Part shown: piece by piece, positions 1 through 9,504 of the stretch | How the letters are laid out: each line of letters opens with the position of its first letter | Numbering within the stretch: position 1 is the stretch's first letter | Origin: Gammaproteobacteria bacterium | Lineage (GTDB): Bacteria > Pseudomonadota > Gammaproteobacteria > Ga0077536 | Reading direction: 5' to 3' | NCBI GenBank assembly: GCA_021773835.1 | Contig: JAJFJQ010000070.1 | Location: 62,001 to 126,000, forward strand | Length of the DNA stretch: 64,000 nucleotides | The notes under the pieces: generated by a model | Database searches by the model: none | What the model was told of the DNA's origin: nothing | What the model saw: the letters and a program-made list of their open reading frames with translations, nothing else | Program-made: the position numbers and the translations under genes

Positions 1-698
1 GCAGCCGCGAGCACTTCCCAACCTGCGTCAAAGTCGCGTGCGATGGTATCGTGATCCGGTAACACTGGAGGTTTGTGTGCAAACGGCGTGCCGGGTTCAA
101 GCGTCAACTGATACCAGGAGATATGCGCTGGCTGGTAGGCCAAGGCCTCGCGTAAATCCACCAGACTATCGCCTGCGCGGTCTTCCGGTAAGCCATGCAT
201 GAGATCAATATTGATATTGTCGAAACCCGCTTCGCGCGCGGCACGGACCGCCGCGTGTGCACTCGCCCCGTCATGCACGCGTCCGAGTCGCATTAGTTGA
301 TGATCGCGAAAGCTTTGTACGCCGATAGAGATTCGAGTCACCCCCGCCGCAATATAGCCGGCGAATCGTGAAGTGTCGGCGACCCCAGGGTTGGCTTCTA
401 AACTGACCTCCGCGTCATCGGCGCACTCAACCCGGTCACGAATACCGTCAAGTAACCGCTGAATTGCGGGTGCTGGAAATAGGCTTGGCGTGCCGCCGCC
501 AATGAAAATAGTTTCCACGAACCGTCCATGGAGTTGGTGTATTTCCGTTTCTAAGTCGCGTAGTAAGGCGTCGACATACGGTTCGAACGGCGGTTCGCCC
601 GTGGCTTCGTGGGAATTGAAATCACAATATGGGCATTTACGGACACACCACGGCAAATGGATGTATAAGCCAACTGGGATCGCGGCAGTTACGTTCAC
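1..698 (-). CDS. hemW: Radical SAM heme chaperone HemW (3' end cut by window edge)
   Basis: HemW is a radical-SAM protein related to oxygen-independent coproporphyrinogen oxidase and is thought to deliver heme to respiratory enzymes. About 232 codons are visible; the C-terminal part (the family is about 380 aa) lies outside the window. Near the N-terminus the frame reads HLPWCVRKCPYCDF, the CxxxCxxC 4Fe-4S motif, followed by GGGTPS, a typical HemW SAM-binding segment, and later SIGVQSF and DLMHGLP. The GTG start at 698 overlaps the rdgB stop in a GTGA junction, implying translational coupling. rph-rdgB-hemW is a conserved proteobacterial order, which supports the call. The identity is secure; only the downstream end is unseen. 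Confidence 0.93.
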   Translation of the reverse strand, partial: MNVTAAIPVGLYIHLPWCVRKCPYCDFNSHEATGEPPFEPYVDALLRDLETEIHQLHGRFVETIFIGGGTPSLFPAPAIQRLLDGIRDRVECADDAEVSLEANPGVADTSRFAGYIAAGVTRISIGVQSFRDHQLMRLGRVHDGASAHAAVRAAREAGFDNINIDLMHGLPEDRAGDSLVDLREALAYQPAHISWYQLTLEPGTPFAHKPPVLPDHDTIARDFDAGWEVLAA

Positions 699-1312
699 TC
701 AAGACCGTCAGCGCTTTGAAAAACACCTCGCAGCGCTTGGACCATTTGCTGCAGCGCTTGTGCCCGGTGACTGATCGTGTTTTTCAGCGCCGGTGCTAAC
801 TCCGCCGACGAGGCGTGTCTATCCGGGACATAAAATATCGGGTCGTAACCGAATCCATGTGCTCCAACCGGCGCACGCAATAGCCTTCCATGCCAGATCC
901 CTGCGCACACGAGCGGCAACGGATCGCTTGCATGACGCACAAACGCAGCAACGCAAATAAACCGGCATTGCCGTTGGTCGTCCGGCACATGTTCGGTGTC
1001 GGCAAGCAGCTTTTCTAAATTTTCAGCGTCACTTGCGCCCTCACCCGCGTAACGGGCTGAGTAAATCCCGGGAGCGCCCGCCAAGGCATCGACGGCGATG
1101 CCGGAATCGTCGGCGAGGGCGGGTTGCTTGGTGTGAGCTGCCGCGTTGCGCGCCTTGATGATCGCATTTTCGATAAATGAAAGGCCATCTTCAATCGCTT
1201 CTGGTACACCGAAATCAGATTGCGCGCGCAGGCGTACCGGGACATCACGCAGCAGATCTTTCAGCTCGGCAAGCTTTCCCTGATTACCACTAGCTAAAAC
1301 AATGTCGACCAT
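695..1312 (-). CDS. rdgB: dITP/XTP pyrophosphatase (RdgB/HAM1)
   Basis: RdgB hydrolyses non-canonical purine triphosphates (ITP, dITP, XTP) to monophosphates and pyrophosphate, keeping deaminated purines out of DNA and RNA. The 205-aa protein is full length for the family. It begins VLASGNQGKLAELKDLL (the SGNxGKxxE nucleotide-binding motif), contains the metal and active-site motif ADDSGIAVDALAGAPGIYSARYAG, and ends with the GFGYDPIFYVP and SHRAQAL signatures. It lies 14 bp downstream of rph and overlaps hemW by 4 bp, so the three genes probably form one transcript. It is cytoplasmic. No anomalies were seen. Confidence 0.96.
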   Translation of the reverse strand: MVDIVLASGNQGKLAELKDLLRDVPVRLRAQSDFGVPEAIEDGLSFIENAIIKARNAAAHTKQPALADDSGIAVDALAGAPGIYSARYAGEGASDAENLEKLLADTEHVPDDQRQCRFICVAAFVRHASDPLPLVCAGIWHGRLLRAPVGAHGFGYDPIFYVPDRHASSAELAPALKNTISHRAQALQQMVQALRGVFQSADGLE

Positions 1313-1326
1313 CTTGTGCTCGCGTG

Positions 1327-2052
1327 CTATTGCTCGCGTAGAACTTGCTCCTGCATCATTAACAAATGGTCAATGCCAAGCGTTGCCAAATCGAGCAGCG
1401 AGTCGAGTTCCTCGCGCCGAAACGCATGGCCTTCAGCGGTTCCCTGAACCTCGACGAAGTGGCCCGCATTGTTCATAACGACATTCATGTCGGTCTCGGC
1501 ATTGGAGTCCTCGGGATAATCGAGATCCAGTACCGGTACACCTTCAAAGATTCCGACAGACACAGAGGCTACCGCACCATGCAGCGGATTGCTGCTTAGT
1601 GAGCCGTCCGCTAGACGTTTGCTCAAAGCATCTGCCAATGCGATGTAGCCGCCTGTTATCGACGCCGTTCGCGTGCCGCCGTCCGCTTGGATCACATCGC
1701 AGTCAACGGTTACGGTGCGTTCGCCGAGCGCGCTGCGGTCGACAACCGCGCGTAACGAGCGACCGATCAACCGCTGAATTTCTAAGGTCCGTCCGCCTTG
1801 CCGGCCCTGCGACGCTTCTCGGCGCATGCGCGAATTGGTCGAGCGCGGCAACATGCCATACTCTGCCGTGATCCAACCTTCCCCCTTGCCTTTCAAAAAT
1901 CCGGGTACTCGATCTTCAATTGTCGCGTTGCATAGCACTTTGGTATTCCCGAATTCGACTAAGACTGAGCCTTCGGCGTGCATCGTATAGTGTCGTGAAA
2001 ATTTTACCGTGCGCATTTCATTGGGTGCGCGGCCACTGGGGCGGTCAGTCAT
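1327..2052 (-). CDS. rph: Ribonuclease PH
   Basis: RNase PH is a phosphate-dependent 3'-5' exoribonuclease that trims tRNA 3' ends. The 241-aa frame is full length. It starts with [20 protein letters not shown], the usual N-terminus, and carries [14 protein letters not shown] followed by [19 protein letters not shown] (phosphate- and RNA-binding region), [18 protein letters not shown] (catalytic core) and [17 protein letters not shown]. It is the first gene of the leftward rph-rdgB-hemW unit and is divergent from yicC. Its intact C-terminus contrasts with the frameshifted rph of E. coli K-12. Confidence 0.96.
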   Translation of the reverse strand: MTDRPSGRAPNEMRTVKFSRHYTMHAEGSVLVEFGNTKVLCNATIEDRVPGFLKGKGEGWITAEYGMLPRSTNSRMRREASQGRQGGRTLEIQRLIGRSLRAVVDRSALGERTVTVDCDVIQADGGTRTASITGGYIALADALSKRLADGSLSSNPLHGAVASVSVGIFEGVPVLDLDYPEDSNAETDMNVVMNNAGHFVEVQGTAEGHAFRREELDSLLDLATLGIDHLLMMQEQVLREQ

Positions 2053-2087
2053 TTAATTGAGGGGAACCTTAAATTGAAGGAGCGCGG

Positions 2088-2093
2088 ATTATA
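2088..2093 (-). promoter_or_regulatory. Probable -10 box of the rph promoter
   Basis: On the minus strand this is TATAAT, a perfect -10 hexamer, 36 bp upstream of the rph start codon. Only weak TTCTTC-like sequence lies at the expected -35 distance. It is placed sensibly in the rph/yicC divergent intergenic region, but the call rests on one hexamer. Confidence 0.4.
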
Positions 2094-2202
2094 CCCGTGT
2101 TTTACTATGACGAAGAAACTCGAACCGCTAAGATGTCCCGAATATTCCGCTAGGCCCCGATAATGTTGAGACTGCGACTAGCCAATAGGCATGGAGGATT
2201 GC

Positions 2203-3066
2203 ATGATTTATAGCATGACCGCGTTTGCGCGATGTGCCTTTGACGGTAATGGGGGTCGCTATACCTGGGAACTACGCTCAGTCAATCATCGATATGCGGA
2301 AATTTTTATTCGTATGCCCGAGGATTTTCGCAATCTAGAACCTGAGCTTCGCGCTAAACTCCTCCATCGATTAAAGCGCGGAAAGATCGATTGCAACCTC
2401 CGCGTCGAAGCGGATACCGCAACCAGCCGGATTGTCGTTAATGAAGCACAGGCTCGTGCAGTAATCGATGCCGCGCGAAAAGTCAGCGCACTGACCGGAT
2501 CAAACGAGGCGCTGAAGTCTATCGACGTCTTACAATGGCCCGGAGTCCTTGAGGTAGAAAATACCGATGTCGAGGTGATGTCGAAAGACATATCAATCGC
2601 ATTCGATGAAGCGCTAGACCAGTTGATCGAAACTCGAGCACGCGAAGGTGAGAAACTTGGCGCGTTGATTTCGCAGCGTTGCGATGGCGTTTCGACGCAG
2701 ATCGCTGAATTGCGAACCCGGGTACCGGAGATCATCGCGCTCACTCGCGATCGCTATGTTCAGCGACTACAAGATTATGTGCAGGAATTGGACAGTGCCC
2801 GAGTCGAACAAGAATGTGCATTACTACTACAGAAATTAGACATCGCAGAGGAGCTTGATCGACTAGAGGCGCACCTTCAAGAAGTTAGACGCGTGGTAAA
2901 TGAGGGTTCGCCGGCGGGAAGGCGGCTCGATTTTCTCATGCAAGAGTTGAACCGCGAAGCGAATACGGTTGGCTCTAAATCCTCACACATTGATTCTTCA
3001 ACCGCATCCGTTGAACTCAAAGTCCTGATCGAGCAAATGCGCGAACAGATCCAAAACATTGAATGA
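2203..3066 (+). CDS. yicC: YicC family endoribonuclease
   Basis: YicC/YloC proteins have been reported as endoribonucleases acting on structured RNA. I place the start at the ATG at 2203 (MIYSMTAFAR, the family N-terminus), with GGAGG at 2193-2197 as ribosome site; an ATG 12 bp upstream would include that site and is unlikely. The product is 287 aa. Visible signatures are WELRSVNHRYAEIFIRMPEDFRNLEPELR near the N-terminus and, at the C-terminus, GRRLDFLMQELNREANTVGSKS followed by VELKVLIEQMREQIQNIE, which are the two conserved YicC blocks. The gene abuts gmk, a classic gammaproteobacterial order. Confidence 0.93.
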   Translation: MIYSMTAFARCAFDGNGGRYTWELRSVNHRYAEIFIRMPEDFRNLEPELRAKLLHRLKRGKIDCNLRVEADTATSRIVVNEAQARAVIDAARKVSALTGSNEALKSIDVLQWPGVLEVENTDVEVMSKDISIAFDEALDQLIETRAREGEKLGALISQRCDGVSTQIAELRTRVPEIIALTRDRYVQRLQDYVQELDSARVEQECALLLQKLDIAEELDRLEAHLQEVRRVVNEGSPAGRRLDFLMQELNREANTVGSKSSHIDSSTASVELKVLIEQMREQIQNIE

Positions 3067-3070
3067 GCCA

Positions 3071-3706
3071 ATGAAATCAACTGCCGGAAACTTGCTTATT
3101 ATTTCTGCCCCTTCCGGGGCAGGCAAAACAAGTCTCGTCAACGCGGTAATTTCGCGCATGGAAAATATTGCCGCTTCGATCTCGCATACGACACGACCCT
3201 GCCGGCCTGGTGAACGCGACGGGATAGACTATTTTTTCATCGACGAGACTGAATTTGAACAAATGATCCTGGCAGGTGATTTTCTGGAACACGCACGCGT
3301 ATTTGGAAACCTATATGGCACGTCGTTTAAGCAGATACACCGAACCCTAGACACCGGAACAGACCTGCTGCTAGAAATTGATTGGCAGGGCGCTCAGAGT
3401 GTTCGTCGTTCCTACCCGGACGCCGTGTCAATCTTCGTTATGCCGCCATCAGAAGCGTCGTTGAGAGAACGCCTTGTTGCCCGTGGCATGGACGGGGAAG
3501 AAGTAATTAACCAACGTATGCAAGCTGCCATGAGTGAGATTTCGCACTACCGCGAATACGAATATCTAGTGGTAAACGACGATTTCGACCGCGCACTGGC
3601 CGAGCTGTGCCTTATCGTGAGCGCCTGTCGGCTGAAAACAGAACCACAGCGCAGCCGACTGAGCGACAGCCTGCGCCGTCTGATGGCGTCAGCGGACGCA
3701 GTTTGA
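3071..3706 (+). CDS. gmk: Guanylate kinase
   Basis: Gmk phosphorylates GMP to GDP with ATP. The P-loop SAPSGAGKTSLV sits near residue 15, followed by the GMP-binding block SHTTRPCRPGERDGIDYFFID and the lid/core motif DIDWQGAQSVRR (here LEIDWQGAQSVRR). Length is 211 aa from the ATG at 3071. A TTG 12 bp upstream, overlapping the yicC stop, is a less likely start. The 4-bp gap after yicC suggests coupled translation. It supplies GDP next to spoT, whose products regulate guanylate metabolism, a neighbourhood common in this class. Confidence 0.96.
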   Translation: MKSTAGNLLIISAPSGAGKTSLVNAVISRMENIAASISHTTRPCRPGERDGIDYFFIDETEFEQMILAGDFLEHARVFGNLYGTSFKQIHRTLDTGTDLLLEIDWQGAQSVRRSYPDAVSIFVMPPSEASLRERLVARGMDGEEVINQRMQAAMSEISHYREYEYLVVNDDFDRALAELCLIVSACRLKTEPQRSRLSDSLRRLMASADAV

Positions 3707-3755
3707 TATGCTTACCGGCCCGCTTTTTACCGGTTCTTCAAGAGGTTAATTAGAA

Positions 3756-4037
3756 ATGGCCCGACTGACAGTGGAAGATTGCCTTCCGTTTATCGACAAT
3801 CGCTTCGACTTGGTGCTGGCCGCAGCACGGCGCGCGCGGCAATTATCCCAAGGTGCTAACGCGCTCGTTGAAGAAGAGAACGACAAGCCAACCGTGGTTG
3901 CGCTACGCGAGATAGCCGCGGGTGTGATGAATGCTGAGGTGCTTGATGAGCTTGAAGCAAAAGAACGCGCGGCCGAAGAATTCGAACTCGCAGCCGAATT
4001 TGCTGCGCTCGAACAGCCCCCATCCGAACCGTTGTAG
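3756..4037 (+). CDS. rpoZ: RNA polymerase omega subunit
   Basis: RpoZ stabilises assembly of RNA polymerase through the beta-prime subunit and contributes to a ppGpp-binding site. The 93-aa frame begins [29 protein letters not shown], the diagnostic omega N-terminus, and contains [13 protein letters not shown]. An AGAGG-like ribosome site precedes the ATG. It lies between gmk and spoT as in E. coli, linking a ppGpp-responsive subunit with the ppGpp enzyme. A short GCCCG...CGGGC inverted repeat sits between it and spoT but lacks a convincing T-tract. Confidence 0.96.
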   Translation: MARLTVEDCLPFIDNRFDLVLAAARRARQLSQGANALVEEENDKPTVVALREIAAGVMNAEVLDELEAKERAAEEFELAAEFAALEQPPSEPL

Positions 4038-4067
4038 CAGGCAACATTTGGCCCGTTAAGGCGGGCC

Positions 4068-6236
4068 GTGGCTTATCCCATGCACGCCACGACGCAGTTA
4101 CTAGCTATTGACGACCTCTGTAACCGTGTCAGCTCGTATTTCACCGACGAGCAAATTGATAAAGTCCGACGCGCCTACGATTTCAGCGCAGAAGCGCACT
4201 CAGGACAACTCCGCTTAAGCGGCGAGCCTTACGTCCAGCATCCGCTGGAAGTCGCGAATATCCTTGCAGAGATGCACATGGACCAGGACACCCTGGTCGC
4301 AGCAATGCTGCATGATGTCATCGAAGATACCGAAACTGGAAAGGAAAAAATTAGTTCGGAGTTTGGTCCAGAAGTCGCAACGATCGTAGATGGACTTAGC
4401 AAACTAACGCAGATCGAGTTTGATTCTCCAGCGGAGAAGCAGGCGTCCAACTTCCAGAAAATGTTGATGGCGATGGCCGATGACATCCGCGTCATCTTGG
4501 TTAAGCTTGCCGACCGACTACACAATATGCGTACGCTCGGGGCCTTGGCGCCAGAGAAGCGCCGCCGCATAGCACGCGAGACATTGGATATTTATGCCCC
4601 GATCGCCCAACGCCTGGGCATTAACGGGATCCGCCTTGAGTTGGAAGAACTGGGCTTCACCGCGCTGTATCCAATGCGTTACCGCGTGATTAAAACAGAA
4701 ATCCAACGCATCCGCGGTAACCGCAAGGAAGTCATTACCAAGATAAATAATCGACTAAAGCATAGCCTCCGGCAGGAACATTTAGTTGCCCACGTCGTCG
4801 GGCGCGAAAAGCATCTATACAGCATTTACTCAAAGATGAAGGAAAAGCATGTTCCCTTCTCCGAGGTAAACGACGTTTACGCGTTCCGGATCATCGTGGA
4901 TTCCGTCGACACCTGTTATCGGGTACTGGGCGTAGCGCATAGTCTCTACCACCCGGTACCAGGAAAATTCAAAGACTACATCGCGATCCCGAAGGCCAAC
5001 GGCTATCAGTCACTGCATACCGTGCTCTTTGGGCCATTCGGGGTACCAATAGAGGTCCAGATCAGAACCAACGAAATGGACCAAGTCGCGGAAGCGGGTA
5101 TCGCCGCCCATTGGCTCTACAAATCTGGTGGCAGTGCCGCCAAGAGCGCACATAAGCGTGCACGTGAGTGGCTACGTGGTGTACTTGAGATGCACACCCA
5201 AGCAGGTGATTCGCAAGAATTCCTTGAGCATATGAGAGTCGATCTGTTTCCGACTGACATCTATGTATTCACCCCGAAAGGAGAGATCCTTGAGCTGCCA
5301 CGGGGCGCCACGGCGGTAGACGTTGCGTACGCGATCCATACCGATATTGGTGATACCTGCGTCGCCTGTCGCATCAATAGACGCCTTGCACCATTACGAA
5401 CGCCACTAGAGACCGGCCAAACAGTCGAAATCGTTACCGCACCCGGCGCTCGGCCCAATCCTGCTTGGCTAACTTTCGTCATCACGGGGAAAGCGCGGGC
5501 GACAATACGTCACTTTCTAAAAAATCTACAAGTAGACGAGGCCCAAACACTCGGCAGGCGGATGTTAGAGCGTGAGCTGGAACACTTCTCTCTATCTATC
5601 GCGACGTTGCCACAGGAACGCTTTAAATCCGCGTTGGAGAATTTCAAACTCGACAGCATCGATGATTTACTCGCGGGGATTGGCCTCGGCGATCGCCCAG
5701 CCCCGTTAGTTGCCCGTTCGCTTGCCGGGGTCCAAGAAGAACTACCGAAGCCGAAACGCCGACGCCGGTTATTGCGTAAAAACGCCCCGCCGAATCCACT
5801 CTTAATTCACGGTACGGAAGGCATGGTTGTCAGCTTCCCGAAGTGTTGTTATCCAATACCTGGCGATCCGATCATCGGTATCCTTACGGCTGGGCGCGGG
5901 ATCGTCATCCACCAACCTTCTTGTTCAAACGTCGTTGACGGCAGAGATAATCAAGACAAATGGATCGACGTTGAGTGGGCCCACGGTATCGACCAAGAAT
6001 TTAACGTCGAACTCTCGCTTGACGTTGTCAACAAACGCGGCGTGCTGGCGACGATTGCCGCTGCGGTGGCAGAGGAAAACGGCAACATCGAAGACGTAGT
6101 GCTTAGCGAGCGCGATGAGCGATACTCCCATATGCGCCTAGTGGTGGCATTAAAGGATCGGAAGCACTTGGCAGATCTCATTCGCAAATTGCGTGGCATC
6201 AAAACGGTTGTCCGTGTCATGCGCAAGAAGGCCTAG
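4068..6236 (+). CDS. spoT: Bifunctional (p)ppGpp synthetase/hydrolase SpoT
   Basis: This 722-aa RelA/SpoT homologue sets cellular (p)ppGpp. Domains in order are an HD hydrolase (residues about 25-180, with HPLEVANILAEM and HDVIEDT intact, so hydrolysis should be active), a synthetase (about 235-345, with REKHLYSIYSKM, VYAFRIIVD and VEVQIRT), a TGS domain (about 385-450, DIYVFTPKGEILELPRGATAVDVAYAIHTDIG), a zinc-finger/RIS segment (CCYPIPGDPIIG) and a C-terminal ACT domain. The length and order match SpoT rather than RelA. The GTG start at 4068 has AAGG just upstream; an ATG at 4080 is the alternative. recG follows after 18 bp. Confidence 0.95.
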   Translation: MAYPMHATTQLLAIDDLCNRVSSYFTDEQIDKVRRAYDFSAEAHSGQLRLSGEPYVQHPLEVANILAEMHMDQDTLVAAMLHDVIEDTETGKEKISSEFGPEVATIVDGLSKLTQIEFDSPAEKQASNFQKMLMAMADDIRVILVKLADRLHNMRTLGALAPEKRRRIARETLDIYAPIAQRLGINGIRLELEELGFTALYPMRYRVIKTEIQRIRGNRKEVITKINNRLKHSLRQEHLVAHVVGREKHLYSIYSKMKEKHVPFSEVNDVYAFRIIVDSVDTCYRVLGVAHSLYHPVPGKFKDYIAIPKANGYQSLHTVLFGPFGVPIEVQIRTNEMDQVAEAGIAAHWLYKSGGSAAKSAHKRAREWLRGVLEMHTQAGDSQEFLEHMRVDLFPTDIYVFTPKGEILELPRGATAVDVAYAIHTDIGDTCVACRINRRLAPLRTPLETGQTVEIVTAPGARPNPAWLTFVITGKARATIRHFLKNLQVDEAQTLGRRMLERELEHFSLSIATLPQERFKSALENFKLDSIDDLLAGIGLGDRPAPLVARSLAGVQEELPKPKRRRRLLRKNAPPNPLLIHGTEGMVVSFPKCCYPIPGDPIIGILTAGRGIVIHQPSCSNVVDGRDNQDKWIDVEWAHGIDQEFNVELSLDVVNKRGVLATIAAAVAEENGNIEDVVLSERDERYSHMRLVVALKDRKHLADLIRKLRGIKTVVRVMRKKA

Positions 6237-6254
6237 CGTTTTAGTCTAGCGAGG

Positions 6255-8342
6255 ATGGCGCTCGATCTTAACGATGCAGTCGCCTCGCTACGCGGCGTCG
6301 GCCCGAGTCTAAGCGACAAGCTTGGGCGGCTACACATCGCCTCTATTCGCGATCTCCTATTTCACTTACCAATCCGCTACCAAGACCGTACGCGTAAATC
6401 CGCCATCGGCAGCTTGCTGCCACGTACCGAGGTAGTAATTGAAGGATCGGTAGACCTTGCCCAAGTAATGTTTGGGCGCCGGCGCACGCTCGTCGTTCGG
6501 ATCAGCGACGGGACCGGCGCAATTATCCTGCGCTTTTTTCATTTCAATCGCTCGCAGCAGATCCGCTTTGCCAAAGATCGCTACTTTCGCTGCTATGGCG
6601 AAGTACGGCGCGGGCAACAATCGTTAGAGATGATCCATCCAGAGTGTCAAATAATCGATCCAGATTCGCCACTACCGCTCGCCGATAGCCTGACCCCGAT
6701 CTATCCGAGCACGGAAGGCTTACACCAACCCCGGCTGCGCAAACTTATCGAGCAATGTGTCCCGTTACTTCATTCCACGACCGTCAACGCAATCCCAGAT
6801 TTCATTCCACCCCGGATCCGTGACCAACTTAAACTACCGTCACTAGAATACGCCTTAAGTTATATCCATCGACCCCCGGCCGACGCGCCCGTACATGAGT
6901 TACTCGATGGCACCCACCCAACCCAGCGCCGACTTGCGTTTGAAGAATTGCTCGCCCACCAACTCAGTCTCAAACAGCTGCGCAATCAAACCCGAGCACA
7001 CGCCGCACCGAAATTGCCTCGTCCTGATGGTATTCGGCGGCGATTTGAAGCGGGTGTAGGTTTTGACCTGACTGGAGCGCAGCAGCGGGTCATCGACGAG
7101 ATCGACGGGGATCTCGCGCAAGCGATGCCGATGCTGCGGCTATTGCAGGGAGATGTCGGATCCGGAAAAACTGCTGTGGCGGCCGCGGTCGCCTTGAATG
7201 CAATTGTCGCTGGTTACCAAGTAGCGCTGATGGCGCCGACCGAACTTTTGGCAGATCAACACCGGAGAAATTTCGAACGTTGGTTTGGTGAACTGGATTT
7301 CACGGTACTCATGCTCACCGGTCGACTGGCACAAAAGCAGCGTCGATCCACAATTGCGCAAATCGCAGACGGTGCTCCGTGCCTGGTGGTTGGAACTCAC
7401 GCGTTATTTCAAGACGACGTCGCCTACCCCAATCTAGGCCTCGTCGTCGTCGACGAACAGCACCGCTTTGGCGTACATCAACGCTTGGCGCTGTGGGACA
7501 AGGGCGCAATCGGCGCGTCACGGCCGCATCAATTAATTATGACGGCAACTCCAATCCCACGAACCTTGGCGATGACCGCCTACGCCGACCTCGACGTATC
7601 AGTGTTGGACGAGCTACCGCCGAACAGAAAGCCGGCACGTACTGTGGTGATCCCCGACGCCCGTCGCGGCGAGGTCATCGAACGTATCGCTCATGCGTGC
7701 GCCAACTCACGACAAGCCTATTGGGTGTGTCCATTGATCGACGAATCAGATTTACTTGAGGCGACGGCTGCGACGGACACCTTGGCTCTGTTAAATGAGG
7801 CACTACCACAATTGAGGATCGGGCTCGTCCACGGGCGCATGTCCGAGAAGGATAAATCGGCAGTGATGCATTCGTTCTCAGCACATGAACTAGACCTATT
7901 AGTAGCCACGACGGTAATTGAGGTCGGCGTCGATGTTCCTAACGCAAGCCTCATGGTGATCGAGAATGCCGAGCGCTTGGGGCTCTCACAGCTTCACCAA
8001 TTGCGTGGGCGAGTCGGTCGCGGCGCCGCCACATCCGATTGTTTATTACTGTACAAAACGCCGTTGAGCGAGACCGCCAAACATCGTCTTCGCGTCATCC
8101 GCGAAACAACTGACGGATTTGTGATCGCCGAGCGTGATTTACAACTACGTGGTCCCGGCGAGGTTTTGGGTACTAAACAAACCGGAGCGTCCGAGTACCG
8201 GATTGCTGATATTGCACGGGATCACGAACTGCTCCCGTTGGTACAACGTACTGCGGACGAACTTTTACGCGCTGAACCAGACATCGTTGAACGGATCATC
8301 GAACGTTGGCTGACGGATCGGATAGAATACGTCAACGTATAA
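6255..8342 (+). CDS. recG: ATP-dependent DNA helicase RecG
   Basis: RecG remodels stalled replication forks and branched DNA. The 695-aa frame has the N-terminal wedge domain (residues about 1-180, starting LRGVGPSLSDKLGRLHI), then superfamily 2 helicase motifs: I GDVGSGKTAVA, Ia MAPTELLADQH, II DEQH (VVVDEQHRFGV), III TATPIPRTLA, V ATTVIEVGVDVPNA and VI QLRGRVGRG. The DEQH box is the RecG/PriA-type variant. It is tightly linked to spoT, the usual arrangement in this class. It appears complete and is cytoplasmic. Confidence 0.96.
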   Translation: MALDLNDAVASLRGVGPSLSDKLGRLHIASIRDLLFHLPIRYQDRTRKSAIGSLLPRTEVVIEGSVDLAQVMFGRRRTLVVRISDGTGAIILRFFHFNRSQQIRFAKDRYFRCYGEVRRGQQSLEMIHPECQIIDPDSPLPLADSLTPIYPSTEGLHQPRLRKLIEQCVPLLHSTTVNAIPDFIPPRIRDQLKLPSLEYALSYIHRPPADAPVHELLDGTHPTQRRLAFEELLAHQLSLKQLRNQTRAHAAPKLPRPDGIRRRFEAGVGFDLTGAQQRVIDEIDGDLAQAMPMLRLLQGDVGSGKTAVAAAVALNAIVAGYQVALMAPTELLADQHRRNFERWFGELDFTVLMLTGRLAQKQRRSTIAQIADGAPCLVVGTHALFQDDVAYPNLGLVVVDEQHRFGVHQRLALWDKGAIGASRPHQLIMTATPIPRTLAMTAYADLDVSVLDELPPNRKPARTVVIPDARRGEVIERIAHACANSRQAYWVCPLIDESDLLEATAATDTLALLNEALPQLRIGLVHGRMSEKDKSAVMHSFSAHELDLLVATTVIEVGVDVPNASLMVIENAERLGLSQLHQLRGRVGRGAATSDCLLLYKTPLSETAKHRLRVIRETTDGFVIAERDLQLRGPGEVLGTKQTGASEYRIADIARDHELLPLVQRTADELLRAEPDIVERIIERWLTDRIEYVNV

Positions 8343-8600
8343 ATTAAACAACGCACATGTATTTCGCGAATTGCGGGAACTCTAAAAAAGTTGATCAGCC
8401 ACGAACGATCGCACGGATGCAGGAGGTAGAACGAAGCAGGAGGCATGAGTCGAGAGCACGATGCGCACAAAGGGGCGATAGGCATTTCACCTAGTACTAA
8501 TTAAATTGTTTTCTCCGTGGTGATGTCCATGTCTTTTATCGCTTTTCCGGAATTATTGCAGGTACATGAGCGGGTATTGAGATAGCCCTAAAAACGATCG
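8343..8600 (+). other. Intergenic region with one possible 19-codon ORF
   Basis: No established gene is seen between recG and ubiA. At 8445-8504 a 19-codon frame (ATG to TAA) has a strong ribosome site, GCAGGAGG, immediately upstream, and another AGGAGG lies at 8421-8426. The predicted peptide (MSREHDAHKG...) has no recognisable motif. It could be an upstream regulatory peptide for ubiA or chance. Confidence 0.25.
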
Positions 8601-9476
8601 ATGGACTGGGATCACCTCAAAGATCGCGCCAACTCATATGGGCGCCTCATGCGCCTGCATCGACCAATAGGAACGTTGTTGTTGTTGTGGCCGGTGTTGT
8701 GGGCTCTGTGGATAGCAGCAGGCGGGATCCCCGACACCAAAGTACTACTCGTGTTTGTACTTGGCACCTTCACCATGCGCTCGGCGGGATGCGTGATCAA
8801 TGATTTCGCAGATCGCAATATTGACGCGCATGTGAAGCGTACCCGAGATCGCCCATTCGCCACCCGCGCAGTATCGGTGAGAGAAGCGTTGACATTATTT
8901 TTTGTTCTAGTCGCGATCTCTGCCGCACTCGTAGCTACTATGAACCGTCTGACCTTCCAACTTTCGCTAGCGGGCGTCGTGCTTGCGATTATTTATCCGT
9001 TTATGAAGCGGTACACTTACATCCCGCAAATTTTCCTTGGCGCGGCGTTCGGCTGGGGCGTTCCCATGGCATTTGCAGCACAAACAAACTCGGTGCCGAA
9101 TGTCGCTTGGGCCTTGATGGCCACCGCAGTGCTATGGGCGATGATCTACGATACCGAATACGCCATGGTCGACCGCGAGGATGACATCAAGCTTGGACTC
9201 AAGTCGACGGCGATCCTATTTGACGATGCCGATCGCACCTTCGTCGGTGTATTCCAGGTAATGATGTTGTTGGGACTCATGCTGATCGGACGTGAAGCAC
9301 GCCTCGGTTGGCCCTACGACCTCGCGCTAGCAATCTGTGCCGGGATGGCCGTCTACCAGCAAATACTGATCCACCGTCGAGTCCCGGCGCAGTGCTTTAA
9401 GGCCTTCATGAACAACAATTGGTATGGCGCCGTCGTGTTCGCTGGCATCGCAGGGAGCTACTGGCGGGCAGTCTAG
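8601..9476 (+). CDS. ubiA: 4-hydroxybenzoate polyprenyltransferase UbiA
   Basis: UbiA attaches the polyprenyl tail to 4-hydroxybenzoate in ubiquinone synthesis. The 291-aa protein has several hydrophobic membrane segments and both Asp-rich prenyl-diphosphate/Mg motifs: [19 protein letters not shown] (about residues 70-90) and [13 protein letters not shown] (about 185-197). The YDTEYA and HVKRT sequences separate it from heme O and chlorophyll prenyltransferases. No ubiC lies beside it, unlike in enterobacteria. The start is supported by the [29 protein letters not shown]-terminus, although the ribosome site is weak. Confidence 0.94.
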   Translation: MDWDHLKDRANSYGRLMRLHRPIGTLLLLWPVLWALWIAAGGIPDTKVLLVFVLGTFTMRSAGCVINDFADRNIDAHVKRTRDRPFATRAVSVREALTLFFVLVAISAALVATMNRLTFQLSLAGVVLAIIYPFMKRYTYIPQIFLGAAFGWGVPMAFAAQTNSVPNVAWALMATAVLWAMIYDTEYAMVDREDDIKLGLKSTAILFDDADRTFVGVFQVMMLLGLMLIGREARLGWPYDLALAICAGMAVYQQILIHRRVPAQCFKAFMNNNWYGAVVFAGIAGSYWRAV

Positions 9477-9504
9477 TACAGCGCAACGCTCGCGCAGTAC
9501 GCCA

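Noticed and set aside
2286-2744. 152-codon minus-strand frame inside yicC
   Set aside because: Antisense shadow rich in Ser and Arg; yicC is unambiguous.
3714-3736. Terminator between gmk and rpoZ (ACCGG...CCGGT)
   Set aside because: Only a 5-bp stem with a long loop, and the T-run lies in the loop rather than after the stem.
7379-7759. Open frame of 126 codons on the plus strand inside recG
   Set aside because: Arg-rich alternative-frame shadow of helicase motifs; no independent start signal.
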